Origin: Fidelibacterota bacterium | Lineage (GTDB): Bacteria > Fidelibacterota > Marinisomatia > Marinisomatales > TCS55 | Assembly (NCBI GenBank): GCA_014239435.1 | Contig: JAAZYX010000003.1 | Coordinates: 1-64,000, forward strand | DNA length: 64,000 bases | Direction of reading: 5' to 3' | Shown: piece by piece, positions 36,405 to 43,097 of the stretch | Position numbering within the stretch: position 1 is the first letter of the stretch | Layout of the letters: each line of letters starts with the position of its first letter | The notes under the pieces: generated by a model | Told to the model about the DNA's origin: nothing | The model's input: only the letters and a program-made list of their open reading frames with translations | Databases searched by the model: none | Program-made: the position numbers and the translations under genes

Positions 36405-37169
36405 GTGATATTCACCCAACTCGTTCAAGCGAATCTTTCAACCAAAAAAATCGGAAGAAAGATTGAATATTATCAGATTCTCAATTCTACAAATAGCGAA
36501 GCTTGGGAATTGATTGATGACGGTGTAGAACACGGAACCGTCGTTATTACAGATAATCAAACAGCAGGAAAAGGCCGGGGATCAAATGCATGGACTTCTT
36601 CTCCAGACCGCAGCCTTACCTTTTCAACCATCCTGCTTCCCGACAGCATTCTCAATTTTTCGATGATTCCGCTAGCCGCCGGCATTGCGGTTGCCAAAGC
36701 AATGGAACCGTTTGAAATTCAGGCGGAACTCAAATGGCCGAATGATATCTTGATGGCCGGCAAAAAAGCAGGCGGCATTTTATGCGAATCAAAATATCGC
36801 GGCGGTGTACTAATAGCAATGGTCGTCGGCATCGGAATAAATGTGAATGAAGAAGCCGAAGATTTTTCGGAATCGTTATCAGACATTGCAACCTCTATGT
36901 TTATCGATTCGGGCGTACGGCAGCAGCGGGAACGAGTATTGGCGGAATGCCTTAATTCACTTGAAAATTGTTTTCTGGAACCAGATGAAACTGTCATCAG
37001 AAATTGGACGGAACTGTGCTGCCATATCGGAAAACAAATTTCTTTCTCAAGTGGCGGTAAAACGGTATCCGGAATATTTAAAGGGTTAGACGAAGCCGGG
37101 GTTGCGGTAGTTGAAGTAAACGGCGAACAGAAAATTTTCTCTCCGCCGGTGATTGCTATAGAAAATTAA
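36405..37169 (+). CDS. birA: Biotin--[acetyl-CoA-carboxylase] ligase
   Basis: A 254-residue biotin protein ligase that attaches biotin to carboxylase carrier domains. The biotin/ATP site is GKGRGSNAWTSSPDRSLTFS, and the ELKWPNDILMAGKKAGGIL segment with its catalytic lysine is typical. Residues start at GTG 36405, 2 bp after the mutase stop; the longer in-frame reading overlaps the mutase and has no better start. The N-terminal DNA-binding domain of E. coli BirA is absent, so this is the non-regulatory form. Its pairing with an acyl-CoA mutase fits propionyl-CoA/methylmalonyl-CoA metabolism, where biotin carboxylases act. Confidence 0.88.
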   Translation: MIFTQLVQANLSTKKIGRKIEYYQILNSTNSEAWELIDDGVEHGTVVITDNQTAGKGRGSNAWTSSPDRSLTFSTILLPDSILNFSMIPLAAGIAVAKAMEPFEIQAELKWPNDILMAGKKAGGILCESKYRGGVLIAMVVGIGINVNEEAEDFSESLSDIATSMFIDSGVRQQRERVLAECLNSLENCFLEPDETVIRNWTELCCHIGKQISFSSGGKTVSGIFKGLDEAGVAVVEVNGEQKIFSPPVIAIEN

Positions 37170-37185
37170 TTAAGGATAATGCCGA

Positions 37186-38352
37186 TCAATACCGGTGAAT
37201 CGGCGACACCTTAACTTCTACCTCAAATCCCGGGAAATTACTTTTTACCGAACCTATGATTTGTGCTTCGCATGCAACAATGTCGGTCTGTGTTATGCCC
37301 GGAATCAAATTTAAGCCGAATAAAATGACATGGTGCTCATCCGTGTCAACTACTCGAATATCATGCACATTCGTAATTCGATCTTCTGAATTACAATACG
37401 TACCCAAAAAATTTTGCAAATCATTTACAATCGGATGTTCAGGCTGAATCGGATCCATGTGAACCGTCGGCTCAACACCTAGATTTGCTTCGACTATTTC
37501 TTCTACTTTCTCGGATATATCGTGAGCGCGGGAAGGATTTTCATTCGCGTCAATTTCAACATGCATGCTTACAAATTTTTCGCGGCCGTAACTGTGAATC
37601 GTAATATCATGAACACCCAGCACACCATCAATAGGAATTACAATTCTGCGAATGTTTTCCAATTCGCCTTCGGTTGGAGGCTTGCCTAATAAATCATCAA
37701 TAGCACCACGCGCAATATGAAAACCGGTCCAAAGGATAAATCCGGCAACGACGAGCCCAGCCCAGCCGTCTACGGACACATATCCCATTTTACTGGCGAT
37801 AAGCGCAACAACTACCATCAAGGAAGAAAGCGCATCTGACCGGTGATGCCACGCGTCTGCATGAAGCGTTCCTGATGCAATTTTTTTAGAAAGGAATTCT
37901 CCGTAGCGTGCGGTGATTTCTTTAATAATGACCGTAAAACTAATAATGTAAATCATCCACCATTCAGGATTGATAGGAGTCGGAACCATGATTCTCTCAA
38001 ACGAAGCTTGCACAAATTCAATTCCTGCCACTCCAAGAAAAACAGCAATAATAAGAGTCGCAATATATTCGGCGCGGCCGTACCCGAAAGGATGGCTAGG
38101 ATCTGCCGGTTTTTTTGACTCGTGAAAAGCCCATACGACTACAACCGAACCAATAACATCCGCCAAGGTATGGAAGGCATCCGCGATAACACTTATAGCA
38201 CCCGCCATTATTCCGATGGTAAGTTTTATCCCGAACAAAATGGTATTTACTAAAACGGATATCCATCCCTGAAAAATACCAACTTTTGTTCTGTATTCAA
38301 TGGCGCGGTCTTTACTTTTTGGCACCCAATAATTTGTGAAGCGTTCAAACAT
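37186..38352 (-). CDS. Cation diffusion facilitator (CDF) metal transporter
   Basis: A 388-residue CDF exporter of Zn, Fe, Mn or similar divalent ions. About six hydrophobic segments occur in residues 1-215. Metal-site residues appear in SVIADAFHTLADVIGS and HADAWHHRSDALSS. A cytosolic domain from about 220 contains repeated ferredoxin-like segments, e.g. HDITIHSYGREKFVSMHVE. It is longer than the minimal CDF because that domain is duplicated: a second half follows at HIDPIQPEHPIVNDLQ. The metal is not predictable. Confidence 0.9.
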   Translation of the reverse strand: MFERFTNYWVPKSKDRAIEYRTKVGIFQGWISVLVNTILFGIKLTIGIMAGAISVIADAFHTLADVIGSVVVVWAFHESKKPADPSHPFGYGRAEYIATLIIAVFLGVAGIEFVQASFERIMVPTPINPEWWMIYIISFTVIIKEITARYGEFLSKKIASGTLHADAWHHRSDALSSLMVVVALIASKMGYVSVDGWAGLVVAGFILWTGFHIARGAIDDLLGKPPTEGELENIRRIVIPIDGVLGVHDITIHSYGREKFVSMHVEIDANENPSRAHDISEKVEEIVEANLGVEPTVHMDPIQPEHPIVNDLQNFLGTYCNSEDRITNVHDIRVVDTDEHHVILFGLNLIPGITQTDIVACEAQIIGSVKSNFPGFEVEVKVSPIHRY

Positions 38353-38356
38353 GGTT

Positions 38357-39313
38357 CTAAATCATCCCTTTAATATTGTGGAGTTTATTTACACCACCTT
38401 GCGCCAAAGCATATTCAAATGACCACTTGATGCAGGCAGAACCGATTTTTCCATCTTTTCGGATTGCAATATAGGCAATCTGAAAATCGGGATTCCCATT
38501 ATGTTTTTTGATAACCCGATTTAAGGCTTCTTCGCAGGCGGCGGTTGGGTCGTACCCTTGCCTCATGAGTTCCACGACGAGAAAACTTCCAGCGCTTTTA
38601 ATCACTTCTTCGCCTAATCCTGTAGCGGCAGCGCACCCAACTTCATTATCTACAAAAAGTCCGGCGCCGATAATAGGGCTATCCCCTACTCTGCCATGCA
38701 TTTTATAGGCCCATCCACTGGTGGTGCATGCACCGGCCAAGTCGCCATTTTTATCTTGAGCCAAGACAGAAATAGTATCGTGTGTCTCATGGGGTGTCAT
38801 TTCGCGGCGTTTCTTTTTCCACTTTTCCCATGCCACTTTAGATTCATCCGTGAGCAGGTTCATTTCTTCAAACCCTTGAGACACGGCAAACTGTCGCGCA
38901 CCTTCCCCAACAAGCATGACGTGTTTCGTATCTTCCATCACTTTTCGCGCAACGGAAACCGGATGTTTAATATTCTGGATAAAAGCGACTGACCCTGCAT
39001 TACCGGTGGAATCCATGATACAAGCATCTAAGGTTACATTGCCTTTTTCGTCGGGAAGACCGCCAAAACCAACGGATGTACTTTTCGGATCGGCTTCCGG
39101 AATTTTTGCGCCTGCTTCAACTGCATCCAATCCCATGCCGCCATTTTTTAGAGTATTCATTGCAGCATCGTTTGCAGGGAGTCCGTGAGACCATGTGGAC
39201 AGAATAAGTGGATCGTTTTTGTTCGTTTTAATTTTAGCCTCTCCAAACACGGCTGATGGTGCCGCCAAGCCTATGGCGCTGGTTTTTATAAAATCCCTAC
39301 GTTTCAAACCCAC
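38357..39313 (-). CDS. Glycosylasparaginase / N4-(beta-N-acetylglucosaminyl)-L-asparaginase family
   Basis: A 318-residue Ntn-hydrolase. A twin-arginine-like signal (MGLKRRDFIKTSAIGLAAPS) suggests export. Autocleavage before Thr180 in THDTISVLAQ would expose the nucleophile. The C-terminal subunit segments GACTTSGWAYKMHGRVGDSP and CAAATGLGEEVIKSAGSF are diagnostic. The protein would hydrolyse the glycosyl-asparagine bond or related aspartyl amides. It lies 4 bp from the CDF gene and overlaps the DUF1761 gene by 10 bases, so the three probably form one transcription unit. Confidence 0.9.
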   Translation of the reverse strand: MGLKRRDFIKTSAIGLAAPSAVFGEAKIKTNKNDPLILSTWSHGLPANDAAMNTLKNGGMGLDAVEAGAKIPEADPKSTSVGFGGLPDEKGNVTLDACIMDSTGNAGSVAFIQNIKHPVSVARKVMEDTKHVMLVGEGARQFAVSQGFEEMNLLTDESKVAWEKWKKKRREMTPHETHDTISVLAQDKNGDLAGACTTSGWAYKMHGRVGDSPIIGAGLFVDNEVGCAAATGLGEEVIKSAGSFLVVELMRQGYDPTAACEEALNRVIKKHNGNPDFQIAYIAIRKDGKIGSACIKWSFEYALAQGGVNKLHNIKGMI

Positions 39314-39747
39314 ACACCATTCATAGCTCCCATCATCATAAGCCCTACAAACTGATATCCTGTGGTGATGAAATAGAATTGCCAGGATTTTTGTTCATAG
39401 GCTACTGAATTCAATGAAAAGGTGGCAATGTAGCCCAACCAAAGCCAGAATCCGGCTGTGAGTCCAATGGCCAGATTGGACATGCCCGAATCCCCAAAAA
39501 CCACTTTCATAAAATCCACCATGTGAGCTGTAACGAAGGCCATGACCAACCCGCCGATAAATGAAATAACGAATGGTTTTGCACCGGGACCTTTTTCCTT
39601 CATTTCTTTCAATTTTTCATCAGAAAAACCCATGGCTTTTATCCATGGATTGGCAAACAGCGCCGGTGAATACCATAATCCGCCAATGACGAAAAAAATA
39701 ACAGCCGAAACGAGAACGGCCAGATAGTTGATTGTTGGTTCGTACAT
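39304..39747 (-). CDS. DUF1761 membrane protein
   Basis: A 147-residue protein of the DUF1761 family, with four predicted membrane segments (about 8-24, 55-75, 93-112 and 124-142). The N-terminal VIFFVIGGLWYSPALFANPW and the middle AIGLTAGFWLWLGYIATF are typical. The function is unknown. It overlaps the asparaginase gene by 10 bases. A Shine-Dalgarno (GGAGAC on the minus strand) precedes the ATG. Confidence 0.75.
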   Translation of the reverse strand: MYEPTINYLAVLVSAVIFFVIGGLWYSPALFANPWIKAMGFSDEKLKEMKEKGPGAKPFVISFIGGLVMAFVTAHMVDFMKVVFGDSGMSNLAIGLTAGFWLWLGYIATFSLNSVAYEQKSWQFYFITTGYQFVGLMMMGAMNGVWV

Positions 39748-39784
39748 GATGGTCTCCTTGAATTATTATATTGAAATTTATCAC

Positions 39785-39813
39785 GTAGAGATGTGGCGAT
39801 GCCACGTCTTTAC
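39785..39813. repeat. Short palindromic repeat (GTAGAGATGTGGC type)
   Basis: GTAGAGATGTGGC (39785-39797) pairs with GCCACGTCTTTAC (39801-39813) around a 3-nt loop with two G-U pairs. It resembles the widespread TAGAGACGTGGCATGCC-type palindromes dispersed in many bacterial genomes. Only one copy is in the window. Confidence 0.6.
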
Positions 39814-39817
39814 AATC

Positions 39818-39909
39818 AAATCAAAATGCTATTCTTTTTATTTTTTTTATTTTTAAATATTATATTAATCCATCCCATGAAGGGAAAAGTAAACCAAAAG
39901 GATAATCAA
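39818..39909 (+). promoter_or_regulatory. Shared leader sequence, copy A
   Basis: This leader begins with AAATCAAAATGCTATT (39818-39833) and an AT-rich tract, then ATATTA, then CCATCCCATGAAGGG (39870-39884) and an AAAAGGA Shine-Dalgarno. The same order recurs at 42083-42167 ahead of a different gene. The CCC...GGG pairs can form a short hairpin. It is probably a common promoter/5' UTR. Confidence 0.6.
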
Positions 39910-40278
39910 ATGAACCTTACTCTTCTATGCCGCATCTATGGCGGTATTTCATTCATCAACGCAGTATCATTTGTTTTTATGACTGAAACATTTCTGGAAA
40001 TGGCTGGCCTAACACCCAATCCCGGTTCAGTCGCAATCGCTCAAGCTCTCGGTGTATCCGCTGCCTTTATTGGTATTATAGTATGGCGAACGCCGGATAT
40101 TGCCGGTGATGCATTGGCATCGTATGGTCAATTGTTCGGAATCGGCCTCTTAATGTTTACCGGCGTCATTGGTTATCACGTTTCTATCGGCATTGCTTCC
40201 GGTCCGCCGGCTTACGGTAATTTGGGTGTCAATATTGTACTTGCTGCCCTGTTCTTCATGTACAGCAAGAAATCTTAA
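39910..40278 (+). CDS. Small membrane protein, tandem paralogue A
   Basis: A 122-residue protein with about four hydrophobic segments (10-30, 44-60, 74-92, 103-118). The start is the ATG at 39910 after AAAAGGATAATCAA; the longer frame from 39793 would run through an AT-rich leader repeat. It is homologous to the next gene: both start MNL-L--RI-G, share IIVW--PD--GD-LA in the middle and YHV, and end YSKK. The family is not recognised. Confidence 0.7.
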   Translation: MNLTLLCRIYGGISFINAVSFVFMTETFLEMAGLTPNPGSVAIAQALGVSAAFIGIIVWRTPDIAGDALASYGQLFGIGLLMFTGVIGYHVSIGIASGPPAYGNLGVNIVLAALFFMYSKKS

Positions 40279-40299
40279 TCAAACAAAAAGGATAATAAC

Positions 40300-40668
40300 A
40301 TGAATCTAAAACTCATATTCCGCATCTTTGCAGGCTTTGGTGCATTATTCGGCCTCATGGGATTTGCAATGCCTCAAGCCATGGCAGAAGGATATGGTAT
40401 GGCCTTTAATGATGACATTAAACTTGTTTTTCAGTTTACGGTCATGATCCAATTTATGATGGTCATCATCGTGTGGCAGTTGCCCGACTGGCTGGGCGAT
40501 AATCTGGCGAAAGCGGGATCCACCATGGTATTGGTGTCACTTTTACCGGTGGCCATGAACATATATCATGTGGTGACAGGTGCACTGCCTGCATCGGGTG
40601 CACAGATCGGTGAAAGTGTAATGTGGATTGTTTTTGCAGGACTGTTTTATACGTACAGTAAAAAGTAA
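40300..40668 (+). CDS. Small membrane protein, tandem paralogue B
   Basis: A 122-residue paralogue of the preceding gene, with a 21-bp spacer and a near-identical Shine-Dalgarno (AAAAAGGATAATAAC before the ATG). Four hydrophobic segments are visible. Shared residues include IIVWQLPDWLGDNLA against IIVWRTPDIAGDALA, then NIYHV and a YSKK terminus. The tandem copy probably arose by local duplication. The function is unknown; the pair could form a heteromeric membrane protein. Confidence 0.7.
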   Translation: MNLKLIFRIFAGFGALFGLMGFAMPQAMAEGYGMAFNDDIKLVFQFTVMIQFMMVIIVWQLPDWLGDNLAKAGSTMVLVSLLPVAMNIYHVVTGALPASGAQIGESVMWIVFAGLFYTYSKK

Positions 40669-40700
40669 TTCCGTTGTAACCTTCGCAAGGTTAAAACAAA

Positions 40701-40742
40701 TTACGAATCGTAGGCCGCCATCCCTGTTTCTTGTTGGCCGAT
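40701..40742. repeat. Copy 1 of the acyl-CoA-dehydrogenase 3' end
   Basis: The 42 bases repeat the 3' end of the gene at 43098 (43098-43139) with 38 of 42 identical in the same orientation. Read on the minus strand it still encodes IGQQETGMAAYDS and a stop. Three of the four differences are synonymous and one gives Met for Ile, which suggests a copied coding end rather than drift. Confidence 0.85.
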
Positions 40743-40762
40743 AGAACATATCATTCTATCCA

Positions 40763-40840
40763 TTGTAGCTCATGAGTTTATTAATTGTGGCTCATTTTTA
40801 TTGGATATTGAGCTATATTATCTCTATATTTGAGCTACAA
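40763..40840 (+). promoter_or_regulatory. Cluster of TTGTAGCTCA half-sites before the Fic gene
   Basis: Four related half-sites precede the Fic-domain gene: TTGTAGCTCA (40763-40772), TTGTGGCTCA (40785-40794), and the inverted TGAGCTATA (40809-40817) and TGAGCTACAA (40831-40840). Two plus-oriented copies face two inverted copies, giving a symmetric array ending 16 bp before the ATG at 40857. It is a probable operator for autoregulation by the gene's N-terminal winged helix. Confidence 0.6.
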
Positions 40841-40856
40841 TAAGCTAATCAGAATA

Positions 40857-41900
40857 ATGGCTTTAGATCAAAAGAAACAAAGCATCCTTGAATTTGTACA
40901 GGAAAATCCATCTTTTTCGTCCAGAGAAATCTATGATGGGAAAAACTGGAGCGTGTCTTACGCAACATTAAAACGGTATCTCACCCAACTCATTTCAGAA
41001 AACCTTATTGACCCAATTGGGCATGGTCGTGGACGGAAATATGTGATTTCACCGGTATATGAATTGCTCATATCCATAGATATTCAGTCCTATTTTGAAA
41101 GAGAAACAGATGAACGTGAAATTAAATCCAAATTTGATTTTGACCTGATCCGAAATGTATTGGTTAATACTAAAATCTTTAATGAAGATGAAATGGACCA
41201 TCTAAACGGCCTTCATGAACAATTTCGAAAAAATATTTCAAACTTGTCAAAATCAGCCTTCCAAAAAGAAATGGAAAGGTTGGCCATCGATTTGAGTTGG
41301 AAATCGTCCCAAATTGAAGGCAATACCTATTCTTTATTGGAGACAGAACGATTGCTGAAAGAAAAGGAAGCGGCAGAAGGAAAATCCAAAGATGAAGCCA
41401 CCATGTTGCTGAACCATAAGGCAGCCATTGATTTCATTGTTGAAAATCCCACCTATGTAGAGCCCCTTTCCATTGCATCCATTGAAGATATCCACAGTAT
41501 TTTGGTGGAAGGATTAAACATCGACCGCAATATTCGCAAAGGACGTGTAGGCATTTCTGGAACCAATTACACACCATTGGATAATGAGTTCCAGATCAAA
41601 AATGCGTTACAGGATATGTGTGCGCTAGTGAATGGCCGTGAAAACGTCTTTGAAAAAGGCTTATTGCTATTGATCCTAATTTCTTACATCCAGCCCTTTT
41701 TGGATGGAAATAAACGAACGGCTCGAATTATTGGTAATGCGATTTTTATTCAACACAAATATTGTCCCATTTCATTCCGAACCATTGATTCAATGGAATA
41801 TAAAAAAGCAATTTTGATTTTTTATGAACAGAATAATCTCACCACTTTCAAAGACATTTTCATGAATCAATATGAATTTGCAGTGAATACTTATTTTTAA
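40857..41900 (+). CDS. Fic-domain protein with N-terminal winged helix; Fic histidine replaced
   Basis: A 347-residue protein. Residues 1-65 form a winged helix-turn-helix (SSREIYDGKNWSVSYATLKRYL). The Fic domain follows. The inhibitory-helix-like motif is KSSQIEGNTYSLLE, and the active-site loop reads SYIQPFLDGNKRTAR. Canonical Fic proteins have HPFxxGN at that position; here the catalytic histidine is glutamine (Q279), while the GN-R part is kept. AMPylation is therefore doubtful, and a regulatory or toxin-antidote role is possible. The ATG at 40857 is chosen over a TTG at 40830. It lies between two copies of the acyl-CoA dehydrogenase 3' end. Confidence 0.85.
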   Translation: MALDQKKQSILEFVQENPSFSSREIYDGKNWSVSYATLKRYLTQLISENLIDPIGHGRGRKYVISPVYELLISIDIQSYFERETDEREIKSKFDFDLIRNVLVNTKIFNEDEMDHLNGLHEQFRKNISNLSKSAFQKEMERLAIDLSWKSSQIEGNTYSLLETERLLKEKEAAEGKSKDEATMLLNHKAAIDFIVENPTYVEPLSIASIEDIHSILVEGLNIDRNIRKGRVGISGTNYTPLDNEFQIKNALQDMCALVNGRENVFEKGLLLLILISYIQPFLDGNKRTARIIGNAIFIQHKYCPISFRTIDSMEYKKAILIFYEQNNLTTFKDIFMNQYEFAVNTYF

Positions 41901-41903
41901 TCG

Positions 41904-41945
41904 TTAGAAATCCTAAGCGGCTATTTCTGTTTCTTACTAGCCGAT
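41904..41945. repeat. Copy 2 of the acyl-CoA-dehydrogenase 3' end (degenerate)
   Basis: These 42 bases align with 43098-43139 at 33 of 42 positions in the same orientation; copy 1 matches at 38 of 42. The reading frame is broken by in-frame stops, so it is a decayed copy. It starts 4 bp after the Fic gene's stop, roughly midway between the other two copies. Confidence 0.75.
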
Positions 41946-41967
41946 AATTTGCCAACTTCTTACTCGT

Positions 41968-42066
41968 AAACCGCTGAAGCGGTTCAATCATTCTATCACT
42001 TCATAACCCACGACTTAAGTTGTGGTTTAATGAAATCATCCGATTAAAAACCACTTCAGTGGTTTT
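41968..42066. repeat. REP-like cluster of three palindromes
   Basis: Three adjacent palindromes are present: AACCGCTGAAGCGGTT (41969-41984), AACCCACGACTTAAGT then TGTGGTT (42005-42027), and AAAACCACTTCAGTGGTTTT (42047-42066). The same types of units occur as REP-like elements in FCB-group genomes and could also act as terminators of the Fic gene. No associated transposase is in the window. Confidence 0.65.
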
Positions 42067-42082
42067 CCTTTATTTCGCATTT

Positions 42083-42167
42083 AAATCAAAATGCTATTAT
42101 TATTATTTTGAAAAATTATATATTAGACCATCCCACAAAGGGATTAAAAAATCAAAAGGAGTTACAA
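42083..42167 (+). promoter_or_regulatory. Shared leader sequence, copy B
   Basis: This leader repeats the elements of 39818-39909: identical AAATCAAAATGCTATT (42083-42098), an AT tract, TATTAGA, CCATCCCACAAAGGG (42128-42142), then AAAAGGA and an ATG. The gene that follows is unrelated to those after copy A, which argues for a mobile or copied promoter leader. Confidence 0.6.
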
Positions 42168-42455
42168 ATGCTATTTCATGCAACCATTTCCCACAGTTAC
42201 CAAACCTGTCATGCACATGATGAAGAAAAAAAAGCGAAAGTGATGGTCGCCATTCAAAACGCAGATGAAATTGGATTAAATGTCCATGGGGTTTATGTGG
42301 ACCCACCGGGCCATGCATTTTATATGATTCTAGAAGCGGACACCATGGATCAAATTGTACAGTTTTTTGATCCCATGCTAGAATTGGGTGATGCTGATAT
42401 TCATCCCATATTGAGTATGGAAGCTGCTCTGGACGCAATTTCAAAAGGAGAATAA
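42168..42455 (+). CDS. DUF3303-like small protein
   Basis: A 95-residue protein resembling the DUF3303 family of dimeric alpha/beta-barrel proteins: MLFHATISHSYQTCHAHDE, GLNVHGVYVDPPGHAFYMIL and a C-terminal HPILSMEAALDAI. The start follows a strong Shine-Dalgarno (AAAAGGAGTTAC) in leader copy B; a longer in-frame reading from 42108 lies within the leader. The His-rich segments HSYQTCHAHDEE might bind metal. The function is unknown. Confidence 0.65.
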   Translation: MLFHATISHSYQTCHAHDEEKKAKVMVAIQNADEIGLNVHGVYVDPPGHAFYMILEADTMDQIVQFFDPMLELGDADIHPILSMEAALDAISKGE

Positions 42456-42456
42456 A

Positions 42457-42825
42457 ATGGAAACCAGTTTAGCATTGACGATCATCGGTGGTGTATTGAT
42501 ATTAGTCGGGATCGTAAAAAATGTAATCCCAAAACAATTTAACCAATTAATCATGGGCGAACTTGTGGAAAAAGCGATTAATCCTGCCGCTGCCATGCGA
42601 ACTGTCATTGGTGGTGGGTTTATTGCTGTTGGCGTTACTGCGCTTTATTGTAGAAACTTACCATCAGATGCTGCTCTTACGCTATTGACATCACTTCAAA
42701 TTGGAATGGCAGTCATTTTGGCTACGATTATTTTAGCTAAAGTACGTGGATTCATGGAAGATATTCCCATTCCACCCTTGGTTATTTTTCCAATTTTGAT
42801 TGCTATACCGTTTTTCGTTTCATAA
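42457..42825 (+). CDS. Small membrane protein
   Basis: A 122-residue protein with hydrophobic segments at about 4-22, 46-65, 72-92 and 104-121, so it probably spans the membrane four times. It starts 1 bp after the DUF3303-like gene, and an AAAGGAGA Shine-Dalgarno lies before its ATG. The family is not recognised. It has the same length as the tandem paralogues at 39910 and 40300 but no clear sequence identity to them. Confidence 0.65.
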   Translation: METSLALTIIGGVLILVGIVKNVIPKQFNQLIMGELVEKAINPAAAMRTVIGGGFIAVGVTALYCRNLPSDAALTLLTSLQIGMAVILATIILAKVRGFMEDIPIPPLVIFPILIAIPFFVS

Positions 42826-42842
42826 TAATAAAAGGAGAGTAG

Positions 42843-43034
42843 ATGCCATTTACAACAATAAGAGTAATCGAAAAAGTATTTACTGACGAACAAAAAACAC
42901 AAATGCTTGAAAATGTAACCGAAGCATTGATTGAAGTCTGTGGAGAGAAAACCAGACAAGGACAATGGGTAACCATTGAAGAAGTCAAAAAGGGAGACTG
43001 GTCAATTGGCGGTCAAATAGCCAATCCTAAATAA
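42843..43034 (+). CDS. Tautomerase-family (4-oxalocrotonate tautomerase-like) protein
   Basis: A 63-residue tautomerase-superfamily subunit. After loss of the initiator Met, the N-terminal Pro is the predicted catalytic base (MPFTTIRVIEKVFT). Family residues LENVTEALIEVCGE and WVTIEEVKKGDWSIGGQ are present. The enzyme would form a small oligomer and catalyse keto-enol or related chemistry; the substrate is unknown. It lies 17 bp after the small membrane protein and follows a GGAGAG ribosome binding site, so the three genes 42168-43034 look like an operon. Confidence 0.8.
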   Translation: MPFTTIRVIEKVFTDEQKTQMLENVTEALIEVCGEKTRQGQWVTIEEVKKGDWSIGGQIANPK

Positions 43035-43097
43035 TATAATAGTCTTAGAACATGAATGACACAGGGGATAGTTATGACTCTCCCCTACAATTAATAT

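Noticed and set aside
38357-39747. Frameshift or fusion between the asparaginase and DUF1761
   Set aside because: The 10-base overlap is typical translational coupling; both genes have complete family-length sequences.
39793-40278. Long form of the first tandem membrane protein
   Set aside because: The extension covers the AT-rich leader repeat; the ATG at 39910 has the Shine-Dalgarno also seen at the paralogue.
39910-42825. Treating the 122-residue protein at 42457 as a third paralogue of the tandem pair
   Set aside because: It matches only in length and hydrophobic pattern; the shared motifs of the pair are absent.
43062-43090. AGGGGA...TCCCCT hairpin as a strong terminator after the tautomerase gene
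   Set aside because: The stem is only about 6 bp with no T-run, so I do not list it as a terminator.
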